This document shows, in pieces, positions 1 to 10,055 of a stretch of DNA of 64,000 bases. Numbering within the stretch: position 1 is the first letter of the stretch; every line of letters begins with the position of its first letter. The DNA lies in assembly GCA_030374805.1 (NCBI GenBank), contig JARGSG010000202.1, positions 310,001 through 374,000 on the forward strand. The letters run 5' to 3'. The position numbers and the translations under genes are program-made. This stretch comes from Gracilaria gracilis. Lineage: Eukaryota > Rhodophyta > Florideophyceae > Gracilariales > Gracilariaceae. Below the pieces are notes generated by a model. The model was given only the letters and a program-made list of their open reading frames with translations. It was not told the origin of the DNA and searched no databases.

Positions 1-816
1 TTGCGCGCTCAGCGCGCGGGAGAGCGCTGGCAGCCGCGACATGGTGCGCGCGGTTCGGGCGGCGGCGGAGCGGCGGCGGAGCGGCGGCGGAGCGGCGGCG
101 GAGCGGCGGAGCGGCCGATCGGATGCGGCGAGCGCGCGATGGCGTGGCGCGCAGCGGCAGCGAGGAGCCGAGGAGCGATAGAAAGAGCAGAGAGAGAGCG
201 GGCGAGCGAGCAGGCGCGTCGCACGTCACGTAGTACACGCGTGCACAGTCGTCCACGCACGCACGTATGCTTTGTTGGCCACGTGTGCACACGCGCCACG
301 CGCGCCAACAACGCTGCACCGCGCTGCAGTCGCGTCGTCGCGTCGACGCTTCCGCCTGCCTGTGCGGCGGCGGAGGCGGCGGCGGCCGCGGCGGCGCTCG
401 CTCTCAACTCGCCCGTTCGTAAGCGCGCGCGCGCGCGCACACACGTGGCCACGCGGCGCGGCTGTGCGACGCGTCCGCCGCCAATTGGTCGTACGCACCA
501 CACGGCGCGCTTGATGCGCGCTGTGCACACCGTCACGTCGGCGCGCATGCGCCGTGTTCGATGGCGCTAGATACGCGAGCAGCGCGCTCGACGTCGGTGC
601 CGTCGGTGCCGTCGCGAGCGCGCGCGCGCGCGCGCGCTCGCGCTGCGGCAGTGCGCGCGCGCGCCACCGCTTGGCGCGCGCCGCCGCCGCCGCCGCCGCT
701 GGCGCTGGCGCTGGCGCCGCGCGCGTACCAACGGTATATGAGGCGGCGGCGGCGGCGGCGGCGCTCGCGCGCTGCGCGCCGCGTCGTGCCGCTGCCGTTG
801 CCGTGCTTTCGCCGTC
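1..816. other. GC-rich upstream region, no gene seen
   Basis: This stretch is extremely GC-rich, with runs of GCG, CCG and alternating CG (for example near 426-440 and 618-640). Long open frames exist on both strands, but they translate to Ala/Arg-rich low-complexity sequence with no domain, as expected where GC content removes stop codons. It probably holds the promoter of the Kelch gene that starts at 817. A weak TATA-like tatatgagg lies near 735. No RNA gene was recognised. Confidence 0.5.
61..118. repeat. GCGGCGGAGC-type minisatellite
   Basis: About five tandem copies of an 11-12 base unit (ggcggcggagc with small variation) lie here. It is a simple GC-rich tandem array in non-coding sequence. 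Confidence 0.7.
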
Positions 817-1974
817 ATGCTTTGCTCCGTCGTGCACGTCGCGCTGCTGCTGCTGCTACTTGCGCCGCTCGTCTCCGCTGCCGCCGCTAACAAGCGCGCT
901 CCCAAGGTACGAGCTCCTTCTTCTTCCAGCGCCGCCGCGCCGTCGCCCGTCGCGCCCCGCCACTGACCTCAAGTGCCCCCCCTCCCCCCCTCCCCTGCGT
1001 TCCCCGCGCAGTTGCTGACACCCAACTGGCGCTCGCACGCGCCGTACCCGCTGCCCGTATTCGAGGCGTCGGGCGGCGTGCTGCGCGTCGCGCCCGCCGA
1101 CCACCGGCTGGTGGTGGCCGGCGGCTACCTCGCCGACGGCGCGCTCACGGCCACGTCGCGCACGTACGCGCTGCAGCTGGCGCGGCGCGGCGCGGCGTGG
1201 CAGCGGCTGTCCGACATGCCGCGCGCGCTCACGCACTGCGCGCAGGCCATCGTGGCCGAGCAGCTGTACCTGTGCGGCGGCTTTCTGGGCGACGCGCCGG
1301 GCCGCTCCGTGCGCGACTGCTACGCGCTGTCGCTGCGTAACGGCTCGTGGCGCGCGCTGCCGCGCCTGCCCGTGGCCGTTGGCGGCGGCGCCATGGTGTA
1401 CATCAAGCCGCTTCACGCGCTGTTCTACGCGGGTGGTATGCGCCGCCAAGAGGGGCGCTACCACGGCGTCGACCTGCCGCACAGCTTCATGCTGCGCCTG
1501 CACGCGCTGGCCGCCGGCTGGACGCGCAAGGCGGACATGCCGAATCCGCGAAACCACATGGCGGCCGCCGTGGCGTCGTCGCGCTACTTCTTCCTGGGCG
1601 GGCAGCACTCGGCCGACGAGGAGCACGGCAATCAGCGCACGGTGAACGAGTACGTGTTCGGCAGCGACACGTGGCTGCGCAGGGCGCCCATCCCGCAGCC
1701 GCTCGGCCACATTGTGGCAAGCACGTTCGCGTTCTGGGACGGGCTGCTGGTGGTGGGCGGCGTCGTTAACGGCCGCAAACAGTCGCCCGACGTGTACTAC
1801 TACGACGTGCGCGCCGACGCGTGGTCGCTCGTGGGCAGCTTCGCGCGCAGCGTGCAGAGCCCTATTTGTGGCCTTTCGTACCAGCATGTGCACTGCTCTA
1901 CGGGGCTGGGCAAGCCCGGCTGGCCCGGCCTCAGCCATTTCCGCAAGCTTTCGTTGCCGTTGCCTGTGCAATAA
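817..1974 (+). CDS. Secreted Kelch-repeat beta-propeller protein, one intron
   Basis: Exon 1 is 817-906 and exon 2 is 1012-1974, joined across a 105-bp intron with GTACGAG at its 5' end and CCCCGCGCAG at its 3' end. Exon 1 encodes a clear signal peptide, MLCSVVHVALLLLLLAPLVS, followed by AAAANKRAPK. Exon 2 then continues in phase from LLTPNWRSHAPYP. The product is about 350 residues. Kelch blades show the usual spaced GG and Tyr/Trp pattern, as in VVAGGYL, LYLCGGFL, LFYAGGM, FFLGGQ and LVVGGVV. Kelch propellers bind proteins or sugars; this one should enter the secretory pathway, but its partner is unknown. An aataaa overlaps the stop codon. Remnants of the same gene lie near 14.6 kb and at 43.25 kb. 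The intron is inferred from the signal peptide and phase; without it the protein would start at 973 and lack the signal. Confidence 0.8.
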
Positions 1975-1984
1975 ATCATCTGTG

Positions 1985-2436
1985 ATACACAACCACGCCG
2001 CGCTTCATCTACCGGCGAGGCTAATGCTCCTCAACAATTCGTTTCGCGTGCGTTTCACAAACAGATCTACTTTAATGCCACATGCAACTCTTCAGTTGCA
2101 CGCCAGTCAAGTGTTAACTTCTTCACTCACGTCATCAGCCCCATATTCCAAACCGAAGGGAGCTTTTTTCATCCAAGTATCTACAACATACCGCGCTATT
2201 GACCATTCCCATCGTCTCATCGTGACTGCTTTACCCTTATCCTTGAGATGAATGTCCATTCGAGCACTGGCAAAGAGCGCTCGCGCGCCCTGCGCGCTCA
2301 CCATGCTTGTGTGTGGGAGCAGCAGCAAAGGCAGCAGCGGTGGCGCCACATGCACATATCAGTGCGATGCTCAGTCATCCATCAATGCACACCGGCAATC
2401 CCTCCGCGTTTTTAACCTCCACGCCCACCTCGGCCG
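1985..2436. repeat. RGG-block downstream module, copy A
   Basis: This is the sequence 3' of the RGG gene in copy A. It begins with aaccacgccgcgctt and includes acatgcaactcttcagttgc and the stretch ending near 2400. The same order of motifs recurs at 5815-6368 and, on the other strand, at 42529-43225. It is part of a duplicated segment, not a separate gene. The similarity in copy C continues past this point into the end of the Kelch gene. Confidence 0.75.
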
Positions 2437-3459
2437 CTAGCTAGCCCAAAAACCTCCACGCCCACCTCGGCCGCCAGCTAGGCCACCACCCTCACGGCCA
2501 CCTCGGCCGCTAGCTCGGCCAAAACCTCCACGCCCGCCTCCACCGCCAGCTAGGCCGTAACCTCGACGTAAGTTCTTGGCCTTTTTAAAGAGAGAGAGCT
2601 TCCTTTGAAGCTCTACTACAGTATCGGAATAAGGTACTGTTGTCCACAATAAAGAAAGAAGAAGAACCTCGACGGCCACCTCGGCCAAAACCGCGGCCGC
2701 GACCTCGGCCTCCACCTTGACCTCCCCCTGGGTCGCCACTACGGCTGCCAACCTGGCCGCCTCTGTTTGTGCGGCCACCTCGGCCGCTAACGTGTGCACG
2801 GCCACCTCGGCCGTCTCTGTGTGCGCCGGCACCCCTGCCGCCTCCGTTTGCCTCGCCACCTCGGCCGCCTCTGTTATGAACACTACGTGTCCCTTGACCT
2901 TTCACATCTTCTACGAGCAGAGGCCCATCTGCTTTATTCTCCTGTACTCTGCGTTGCACGTTTCCAGAGTGTGTACCCGCACCTTGCTGCAATGTTTCTT
3001 CTTCGTTCACTTCATGTCCACGAGGTTCCAGATCCGCCATTTTCGTTGTCGATCCATCCCTCTTATTTCCTAGGCGGCCCTCTTGACGTCTTGGAATGTT
3101 TTCGTTGACGGAGGTTTCATTGTGGGGGATACTGCAAGACGCGTTCACAAAGTTGTGTGCTTGAGGTTCCTCCCTCGGGCAAGGGCCTATATTCATACCT
3201 CGCACAGTGTGGAAAACCAGCGGCTTACACCTTCCTGCTTTATTCCGTCTAGTGTAGATCCACCCCCTCCCTAAGGCCCAGCTTTAGCAAAGACGGCCGA
3301 ATTGTGAACTCGGTTCTTCTGCTTTTCATGGAGGTACTTTCCGAGTGATACCGACGAGATCGGCATAGTCCACAAGACGAAGAGGAGGCGATCGGAGGGA
3401 TCGTTCATCATGTTCATTCCAAATCTTTGCATCGGATTATGTTCGCAAGCCTGTTTCAA
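2437..3459 (-). pseudogene. RGG-repeat protein, copy A (broken)
   Basis: The N-terminal segment at 3459-3274 matches the intact copy B (shared MPISSVSL and AVxAKAGP). The middle segment (near 3205-2885, with RGHEVNEEETLQQGAG) and the Gly/Arg repeat tail follow in other frames, so at least one frame change separates N-terminus and middle. A 96-bp insertion at 2569-2664 interrupts the RGG tail. The tail has GGRGGRAHVSGRGGR-like units and then 12-residue repeats. RGG tails usually bind RNA or proteins and are methylated on Arg; the N-terminal part is not recognised. It faces the Kelch gene and is divergent from the NLR2-type fragment at 4065. Confidence 0.75.
2569..2664 (+). mobile_element. 96-bp insertion with 10-bp target duplication
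   Basis: The direct repeat AACCTCGACG occurs at 2559-2568 and 2665-2674. Between the copies lies sequence absent from the other RGG genes. It begins TAAGTTCTTGGCC and ends in an A/G-rich tail, caataaagaaagaagaag. The polyadenylation-like motif and tail suggest a short retroposed sequence on the plus strand. Read with the base before it, it also starts GTAAGT and ends AAG, like an intron, but on the strand opposite to the RGG gene. Its family is unknown. Confidence 0.6.
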
Positions 3460-4064
3460 GAGTTGTTATGTTTTCTCCGCTTATATACCGGTACGCTCAT
3501 TGAATGCGTTTCAATTGTGAGGGTTGCAACCATCGTTCAGACAACGAGTTCAAATTCTGAAGGTGGCAACCAACAGGCTTCTAATGGACACGGTTAGTTG
3601 CTGACAAAAGTCCAGGAAGAGTTGATGCAATATACCAATCACTATAGCGACTGCTCGATCTCCAATAGTAATGAGCACATACGAACGTCACGCGAGCAAC
3701 AAAACGGCGATGCGCAACATACTGTTGATCATGATAATTAGAAGTAAGTAGTCGTTTGTTCGCCGTGAAGATTCCAAAAGGGTTCTCAGCTCGTTTGGGT
3801 GGCAAGACAATCACCTTTGTGGTTATGGGGTCGGTATTGTGCAAGGAGATGTAACTTGCGAATACCACCGAAGTTGTTCAACATTTTTCTCTACACTAGC
3901 CCTTATGGCAACACCGATGTGGAGGAAATCCACTTTGGTCGCCTTATGTCTCGTCTCTCGTAATCATATCGGCCATCTTCGGCATTGGCATGTTGGAGAT
4001 ATGGAAATGGGCCTTCTTCGAAAAGTCGCCTGCGAAACACATTAATGCCATCACATAATCGGCC
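3460..4064. promoter_or_regulatory. Divergent promoter region RGG / NLR2, copy A
   Basis: This is the intergenic region between the RGG gene (minus) and the NLR2-type fragment (plus). A TATATAA box for the RGG gene sits at 3481-3487 on the minus strand within GGTATATAAGCGGAG. Further out is a conserved block, with gagcaacaaaacggcgatgc and actgttgatcatgataatta, that is also found at 7621-7720, 41100-41200 and 48061-48160. Its conservation in all four RGG copies suggests they arose by duplication of one segment that included the promoter. Confidence 0.65.
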
Positions 4065-4997
4065 ATGCTAATGGAAGCCCTCGGAATGCTATCAGTGAGA
4101 GCTTCAGAAGCGCTCAGCGTGCTTGAGAAGGTCGAAAGCTTCATCAACAAGTCAGACGCACGAAAGGACATATCAGAGGACAACAAGGACATGCTCAAGA
4201 GCATCCAACTTGGTCATGAATTGGCGACAGAGCTGCTGCGTCAACTCGAATCATTCTCAACTTCAGATACCGTGACCCTCAAGCTCATTGCTAGCATGCT
4301 AAGATTTTGGAAATGAATCTGGAGAATCTCGAGGAAGTGCAAGCCGACATCATGCATCATGCACTTTACAAGTCGTGAGTCGAGCGAAACAGGTCTTGGA
4401 CAATTACGCAGCCGATTTGAACGACTTTTTCGAGTTTCTCAAAACCATGGTGTCTCCAAAGCTCGTCAAAGCATCTACCCTTGATAGTGCGGAACGAGAT
4501 ACGTACGTAAAGATTATATCTGTGATAACAACGTACCGGCAAATCCACCGCGTCTTCCTCTGGACTACAGCACCACATCCACACCCGAGGGCCTGTTGAA
4601 GGCCGCAGTTCTAGGAAGCGGAAGTGAAGATGTTGGAGTTATTGCTTCTGGAGCACGTGGTGTTGGCAAGTCGTGTGCTATTCGAGGACTCGTAACGGAT
4701 GAGCAAGCCAGGGTCAGATTCCCAGGAGGTAACGCTACATTATATATTCAACTCAGAAACGACGCCAGCCCCTCTGGTATAATTAATGGTATCGCGACGC
4801 TGGTTCAACGGACCGGTGGGTCATCTTTAGAGAAGGAGCTGAGGAATGTCAAGACACTGCAACAGGCGTCAGATAAGGCATCAGTCTGGTTCAGATTTCG
4901 TACTTGTCTGTTTCTTGTGGATGACATCTGGTGGATAAATGGTATTGATTGTGGTACGCCTCGTATGCTTTGCGCTATGTTGAACTATTCCAGTCAA
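4065..4997 (+). pseudogene. NB-ARC NLR fragment (NLR2 type), 5' part
   Basis: This is the N-terminal third of an NLR2-like gene. The helical N-domain reads SVRASEALSVLEKVESFINK and matches NLR2 residues from 1. It continues with LRQLESFSTSDT and RAKQVLDN, then the P-loop region VIASGARGVGKSCAIRGL, LVQRTGGSS and the Walker B stretch CLFLVDDIWW. The frame is lost near 4315 and again near 4540-4600. Homology stops in the NB-ARC domain at about 4997, where sequence of an NLR1-type gene on the opposite strand begins. It is therefore a truncated, rearranged copy with no WD40 domain. Confidence 0.85.
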
Positions 4998-5812
4998 GAA
5001 CGAGATCATGGGGTTGCATGAACGCCCCTGTCCCCCTATACAGTTTGCGGACATCGGACACCTCATCAAGCTTTTCCACGACTTTCTCTGCTTTCTCAAT
5101 ACCCTCCAAACCCCATAAGTTCTTTAACATGTGAATAGGGACAATCTGCTTAGGCTAAAGAACGCATAGCGCTAGAAAACGTTCGTGAAACTTTTCATCT
5201 CTGCTCTCAGGATCCAGGACGTCTAAAGAGGTGTCCACAATCCGTCGCATATGACCATAATTGCTGGGAGAGCCATCGCCAATGACCTCTCTCTTCGAAG
5301 CCAGGCGGTGATAGTAAAGCATCCACCCGTCTTCAGCCCCATCTATAGTATAGATTCTTCACGATTGCTACAGTATTTGCGCACGTTGGTGCCAGTAATC
5401 TCAAACGCCAGCGGAAGCTCCTGACAGATATCCAGGATTCCGCTTACGGCTCTCTCGTTCTCGTCCTTGAGCTTCGTTTTCCAATCGAACCCAGCGTGTG
5501 TCATCAGCATCTCTCGAGCCAAATCGCAATGAGACTCCTTCGGTGAGGACTGTATCGCATCATCGCTCAGACGCAAAAACCGCCTGTCCCTTGTAGAGTA
5601 CACGAGGCGACTGTCGTCGTTCACCATTGTTGCAAGCACTTGGAGTACACTACCGTCGATGCCGTTGCCCACCAGATATCGTCGACAAGGAATACAAACC
5701 ATGTGTATGTCATATCTGCTGCTTGCCTCAAAGTGTTGACAGTGCTCAATTCGTTTGCTACATGCGATCCACCAATACGACCCACAACGTTGGCGATTTC
5801 TGTTGTTGAAAA
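4998..5812 (-). pseudogene. NB-ARC NLR fragment (NLR1 type), middle part
   Basis: On the minus strand this matches the NB-ARC core of the intact gene at 10646-14245, spanning roughly 12745-13560 there. The reading frame around 5640-5343 shows RLVYSTRDRRFLRLSDDAI, then CDLAREMLMTHAGFDWKTKL and LPLAFEITGTNVRKYCSN, nearly identical to NLR1. Sequence on both sides of this frame is also homologous but disrupted. Neither the start nor the WD40 part is present. It is joined head to tail with unrelated ends: an NLR2 fragment at 4997 and the RGG downstream module at about 5815. Confidence 0.85.
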
Positions 5813-5814
5813 AC

Positions 5815-6368
5815 CAACCACGCCGCGCTTTATCTATCGGCAAGGCTAATGCTCCACTTTTTGGCGAAGAGCGTTGCGCATAGACGCTGCAAACAAGCTG
5901 TATCATTCTACCCTTATAGTAGGAATGCGTTGTTACATGGAGATGGAATTAGGAGCGCATGAAAAGCAAGTGGGCACCGTCAATCGTCCGTTCGCCGCGT
6001 CGCAAACAGCTCTATTTAGCACTTTGATGCCACATGCAACTCTTCAGTTGCACGCCAGTCAAGTGTTTACTTCTTCACTCCCGTTAGCAGCTCCATATTC
6101 CAAACCGAAGGGAGCATTTTTCATCCGAGTACTGTACTTTTTTCAACAAGGCCTAGATACAACATGCCGGGCCATTATCTCATCGTGACTGCTTTACCCT
6201 TTAGATGAATGTCCATTCGAGGACTGGTAAAGAGCGCTCGCGCGCCCTGCGCGCTCTCCTTGGTTATGCAAGGGAGCAGCAGCAACGGCAGCAGCGGTGG
6301 CGCCACATGCACATATCAGTGCGATGCGCAGTCTTCCATCAGTGCAGATCTGCAATCCCTCCTCATTT
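5815..6368. repeat. RGG-block downstream module, copy B
   Basis: This begins aaccacgccgcgctttatc and carries gaagagcgttgcgcatagac, then acatgcaactcttcagttgc. It matches 1985-2436 and the reverse of 42529-43225. It marks the outer end of the duplicated RGG block; the sequence before it is an unrelated NLR1 fragment. Confidence 0.75.
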
Positions 6369-7400
6369 TTAACCTTCACGGCCACCTCGGCCGTTAGCTA
6401 GGCCACCACCTCCACGGCCACCCCGGCCGTTAGCTAGGCCACCACCTCCACGGCCACCCCGGCCGTTAGCTAGGCCACCACCTCCACGGCCACCCCGGCC
6501 GTTAGCTAGGCCACCACCTCCACGGCCACCCCGGCCGTTAGCTAGGCCACCACCTCCACGGCCACCCCGGCCGTTAGCTAGGCCACCACCTCCACGGCCA
6601 CCCCGGCCACTAGCTAGGCCACCACCTCCACGGCCAACTCGGCCAACTCGGCCGCCACCGCGGCTGCCACCTCTGTTTCCACCTTGGCCTCCACCTCGGC
6701 CGCCGCTGTGGCTGCCTCTCCAGCCACCTCTGCTTGTGCGGCCACCTCGGCCGCCTCTATGTACGCGGCTACCTCTGCCGCCTCCGCGTGCATGGTCACC
6801 TTGGCCGCGTCCTTTTGCCTGACCACCTCGGCCGCCTCTGGTATGACCACTATGGCTCACCTGAGGCGTTAGACCTTCTTGGCTTAGAGGCCCACCTGCC
6901 CTATCCCCATGCTCTCTGCGTCGCACATTCTCAGAGTTAGTACGCGCACCTTGCTGCGGTGTGTCCTCGTGGTTCACTCCATGACCACGAGTTTCCAGTT
7001 CCTCCGCTCTCGTTCCCCGGTCACCCCTTTTACTTCCTTGGTGGCCTCTTGGAAGTCTTGTAATGTTTTCGTTGGTAGAGCCTTCGTTTTGGGCTGTACC
7101 GCAAGACACGTTCACATAATTACGTGCTTCAGAGTCCTGCCTCGGATGCGGGCGTATATTCACACCTTGCACAGAGTCCAGAACCAGCGGCTTACAACCT
7201 CCTGCTTCAATTAGGCGAGTGCAGATCAATCCCTTCCGATACGGCCCAGCTTTCGCATAGACAGCCAAATTCGGAATCCGTTCTCTCTGCTTTTCAAAGA
7301 GGTACTTCATCAGTGACACCGATGAGATCGGCATCGTCAACAAGACGAAGAAAAAGCGATCGAAGGGATCGATCATTACGTCCATGCCGTTTGTTTGCAT
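6369..7400 (-). CDS. RGG-repeat protein, copy B (intact frame)
   Basis: This is the only uninterrupted member of the four RGG genes. The open frame extends to an ATG at 7427, but the TATATAA box at 7449-7455 lies only about 22-28 bases upstream of it. I therefore prefer the ATG at 7400 (MQTNGMDVMIDPFDRFFF), giving about 343 residues. Residues 1-105 are a unique, moderately hydrophobic then basic region that I do not recognise (MPISSVSL, IEAGGCKPLVLDSVQGVN). A charged linker with ELETRGHGVNHEDT follows. The last about 160 residues are Gly/Arg repeats ending in seven nearly identical units of GRGGRGGGGLAN. RGG regions usually bind RNA and can drive condensation. It is divergent from an NLR2 fragment. 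The exact role is unknown. Confidence 0.7.
   Translation of the reverse strand: MQTNGMDVMIDPFDRFFFVLLTMPISSVSLMKYLFEKQRERIPNLAVYAKAGPYRKGLICTRLIEAGGCKPLVLDSVQGVNIRPHPRQDSEARNYVNVSCGTAQNEGSTNENITRLPRGHQGSKRGDRGTRAEELETRGHGVNHEDTPQQGARTNSENVRRREHGDRAGGPLSQEGLTPQVSHSGHTRGGRGGQAKGRGQGDHARGGGRGSRVHRGGRGGRTSRGGWRGSHSGGRGGGQGGNRGGSRGGGRVGRVGRGGGGLASGRGGRGGGGLANGRGGRGGGGLANGRGGRGGGGLANGRGGRGGGGLANGRGGRGGGGLANGRGGRGGGGLANGRGGREG
6400..6625. repeat. 36-bp coding minisatellite in RGG copy B
   Basis: About six near-identical copies of a 36-base unit, containing ccaccacctccacggccacc and ccggccgttagctagg, lie head to tail. Each encodes one 12-residue Gly/Arg unit. Their near identity points to recent expansion or homogenisation. 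Copies A and C have diverged units of the same length. Confidence 0.9.
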
Positions 7401-7427
7401 CGTGATGGGTTCCCGAGCCTGTTTCAA

Positions 7428-7930
7428 GAGTTGTTATGTTTTCTCCGCTTATATACCGGTACGCTCATTGAATGAGTTTCAATTATGAGAGTTGCAACCA
7501 TCATGCAGACAACGGTTTCAAATTGTGAAGGTGGCAGCAACAAACATGCTTCGAATTGACACGGCTAGTTGCTGAGAAAACAGGTGCAATGAGAGTTGTG
7601 GCATTCTACCAGTCACTATGGCGGCTGCTCGATCTCCAATAGTAATGAGCACATGCGAACGTCACGGGAGCAACAAAACGGCGATGCGCAACATACTGTT
7701 GATTACGATAATTAGCAGTACCTAGTCGGTTGTCCGCCATAAAGATTCCAAAAGTGCTGTCAGCTCGTTTGGGTGGCAAGAAAATAACCTTTGTGGTTAC
7801 GGGGTCGATATTGTGCAAGGGGATGCAACTTACGAATACCACCAAAGTTGTTCAACCTTTTCCTCTACACTAGCCTTCCTGTATGGCAACACAGATGTGG
7901 AGGAAATTCAGGTTGGTCGCTGGTACAAAT
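7428..7930. promoter_or_regulatory. Divergent promoter region, copy B
   Basis: This holds the minus-strand TATATAA box at 7449-7455 for the RGG gene and the conserved block at 7621-7720 shared with the other three copies. The right part (7740-7920, ggtggcaagaaaataacc onwards) matches the same region in copies A and C. It is joined at about 7930 to the middle of an NLR2 gene, so the NLR promoter here no longer drives an NLR start. Confidence 0.6.
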
Positions 7931-8445
7931 GAAGTCTGCATAACAGAAAGAAGGAGACATATGATGTAGATAATGACAGTACTGAGCAGGTAGCAGAGAC
8001 CAAGAATGGGTCATATGCATGGTGGGATGTAGAAGATGACGGGTTTATCCACGATAACATATGTTGGGTTCTCCGAAGTGCAGCCTACGATGAACAACCA
8101 ATGTGGTTGCTATCAACACCCCAATGGATAGTGGCGAGATATCAGGATGGCGGAATGTACCTGGTGGATCAAGATCTTGAACATGTAAAGCAGGTAGTTT
8201 GTGAAACTGTTCACGACAATCAAGACCTGCTCAAACACTTCAATATGGTAAAAGAGACGTTGTTCCAAGGTTGCGATTCCATATCTACTCCGGATTGGTA
8301 TATGAAATGGCGTCGAGAACAAGATTATCTCCTATCGCGCTTAGAATGTGAGAGAACAAAAAGTTTCATTCGTGAGATCAATGAAAAAATCTGGTACCCT
8401 CCTGACTTTGGTATTGACGAAAGCCTCGATGCCGTTCCCGACTAG
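7931..8445 (+). pseudogene. NLR2-type fragment, post-NB-ARC region
   Basis: This matches the middle of NLR2, after NB-ARC and before the WD40 repeats. It reads STEQVAETKNGS, WWDVEDDGFIHDN, WVLRSAAYDEQ, then WLLSTPQWIVARYQDGG, and LEHVKQVVCETVHDNQDLLK. The open segment 8101-8445 ends in a stop after SLDAVPD. The N-terminal, NB-ARC and WD40 parts are all missing, so this is a deletion derivative of the NLR in copy B. Confidence 0.85.
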
Positions 8446-8499
8446 AGAGCACCACCGACCAAGCGCGGTATTTATGCTCTTGTCGTGTTCTTCACTTGT

Positions 8500-10055
8500 C
8501 TCCTAACTCCCCCAACTTTGGTTTGTAAGAGCCAAAGTCCTACACGGCCGTGATATACATTGTCTTGCAGCGTCCGATACACCGCAACGATACTCGCATA
8601 CACCTGCTTCTTCCAGTTATCGCTCCTGTCTTCAACTCAGTATCAATGCCGTAGGATTGTGCGCTATCTCTCGTATACAGCAGCAACATTTGTTGCGTTG
8701 CAATCGACCAATGCGCACCAAGACTATTTTGTTCAGAAAGCTTCAGAGTCGATTTGCAGACGTAGGACTGCTACAGTTGCGAAGGGCTCCACTACCCGAA
8801 AAACCTGGTTTGCAAACTACGGGAGTACTGCATTACCATTACAGCAACTGTTCTAAGGAGGATACTGTTGACAACCAACTGTTTGGAGCTATGCAGACTT
8901 TAAATTCGTTACCGGTGGCACATTGTGAGATTTGGACCGATGAATCTGTTGGAAGTCCGGAAATGATAGATACTTCTAAGCCACTACTAGCAGCTGTCGA
9001 GTGGGATGAAAGCTAGTATGCTGGTTCGATTGAATATAGTGAGGAGTTTACCAGGAACTTTGAAACGGTCAAGAACTTTCAAAAGAAGCATGGACGAGGA
9101 CTGGATATGGTTTTTAAGCATGATGATCATTTCGTGTTAGCATATGGAATATTACCGGGGGGAAGAGAAATTATAGATGAAGACGGCGACAAGCTAAACA
9201 TGAAGGTGCTTGAGGTTTCTACAGTCGGCGGTGGTGCGTATGCGATGTGGTGCCGCTCTCTTTCACAGGCCGAGACCAAATTGGTGCCAGCAGGAATCGG
9301 AGTGTCTCCATTTCTAGCGGAAGTAGCAGCGATAAAGGCGGCGACTATGCGTGTACTGGAAAAGGTAAGAGTGGGTTGGAGAGGGATTGTCATGATAGAC
9401 ACTGATTCCACAAGTGTCATGGAAAACCTACAATCTCCGGTTCGGCAACACTCGTACTCTGTACAGCAGACTTCAAAAGTGCTATCAGAACTGGGGAATT
9501 TATGCCCGGTACACGTTTTATGGGTACCAAGTCACTGGTGGAATTCCGAGGAATAAGCAGGTAGATAACTTGGCAAAACAAGCATTAAACACTCCGTTAC
9601 AAGAACAGATATTGGTCCCGGTCGATCTTGCAGAGGTACGGAGGAGAGTGTTAGGGAAGTCCAATTCCATCCCGCTGATTTCAGAATTACCGAAGTCCTT
9701 TGAGAACATTCTTTCTCAAAGAGAGGCAGAAGTTACCTTGGCCCAGCTGTTCGTTGGACATACATCCTACTTGCATCCATTAGCAACTCACATTACAGGG
9801 AAGCGAGCAGTTTGCAAATGTCGACCAGGAGTCCTCAATGATGTCGAGCACTACGTTCTACGATGTCCGTTGAGGACCGCTTCCAGAATGATATCTCTAC
9901 CACCTCGTCAAGATCGTCGACGAATGACTGTTGCACAGATAATTAGAAAATGGCAAGAAAGAGTGCTGGGTTTTCTAGTGAGAGAGCGTTTCTTTCAACT
10001 GAAGCGCACTGCGGTAAGTAGGAATTAGACTACCGCGCCCGTACCAGGGAGAGAG
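8500..10055 (+). mobile_element. LINE (non-LTR retrotransposon) 3' fragment 1, RNase H-bearing
   Basis: This is the 3' end of a LINE second reading frame. An RNase H domain starts at about 8935 with CEIWTDESV, continues through IVMIDTDSTSV, and ends with VLWVPSH and, in another frame, RNKQVDNLAKQAL. Downstream is the usual LINE C-terminal zinc knuckle, C-x-C-x9-H-x4-C, in CKCRPGVLNDVEHYVLRC. Stops near 9014 and a frame change near 9550 break it, and the endonuclease and most of the reverse transcriptase are absent (5' truncation). It ends in a GAGAGAGAG tail near 10050. The exact 5' edge is uncertain. Confidence 0.75.

Noticed and set aside
1-905. Long Ala/Arg-rich frames on both strands
   Set aside because: They overlap on several frames, have no domain and follow from extreme GC content; codon patterns are simple repeats.
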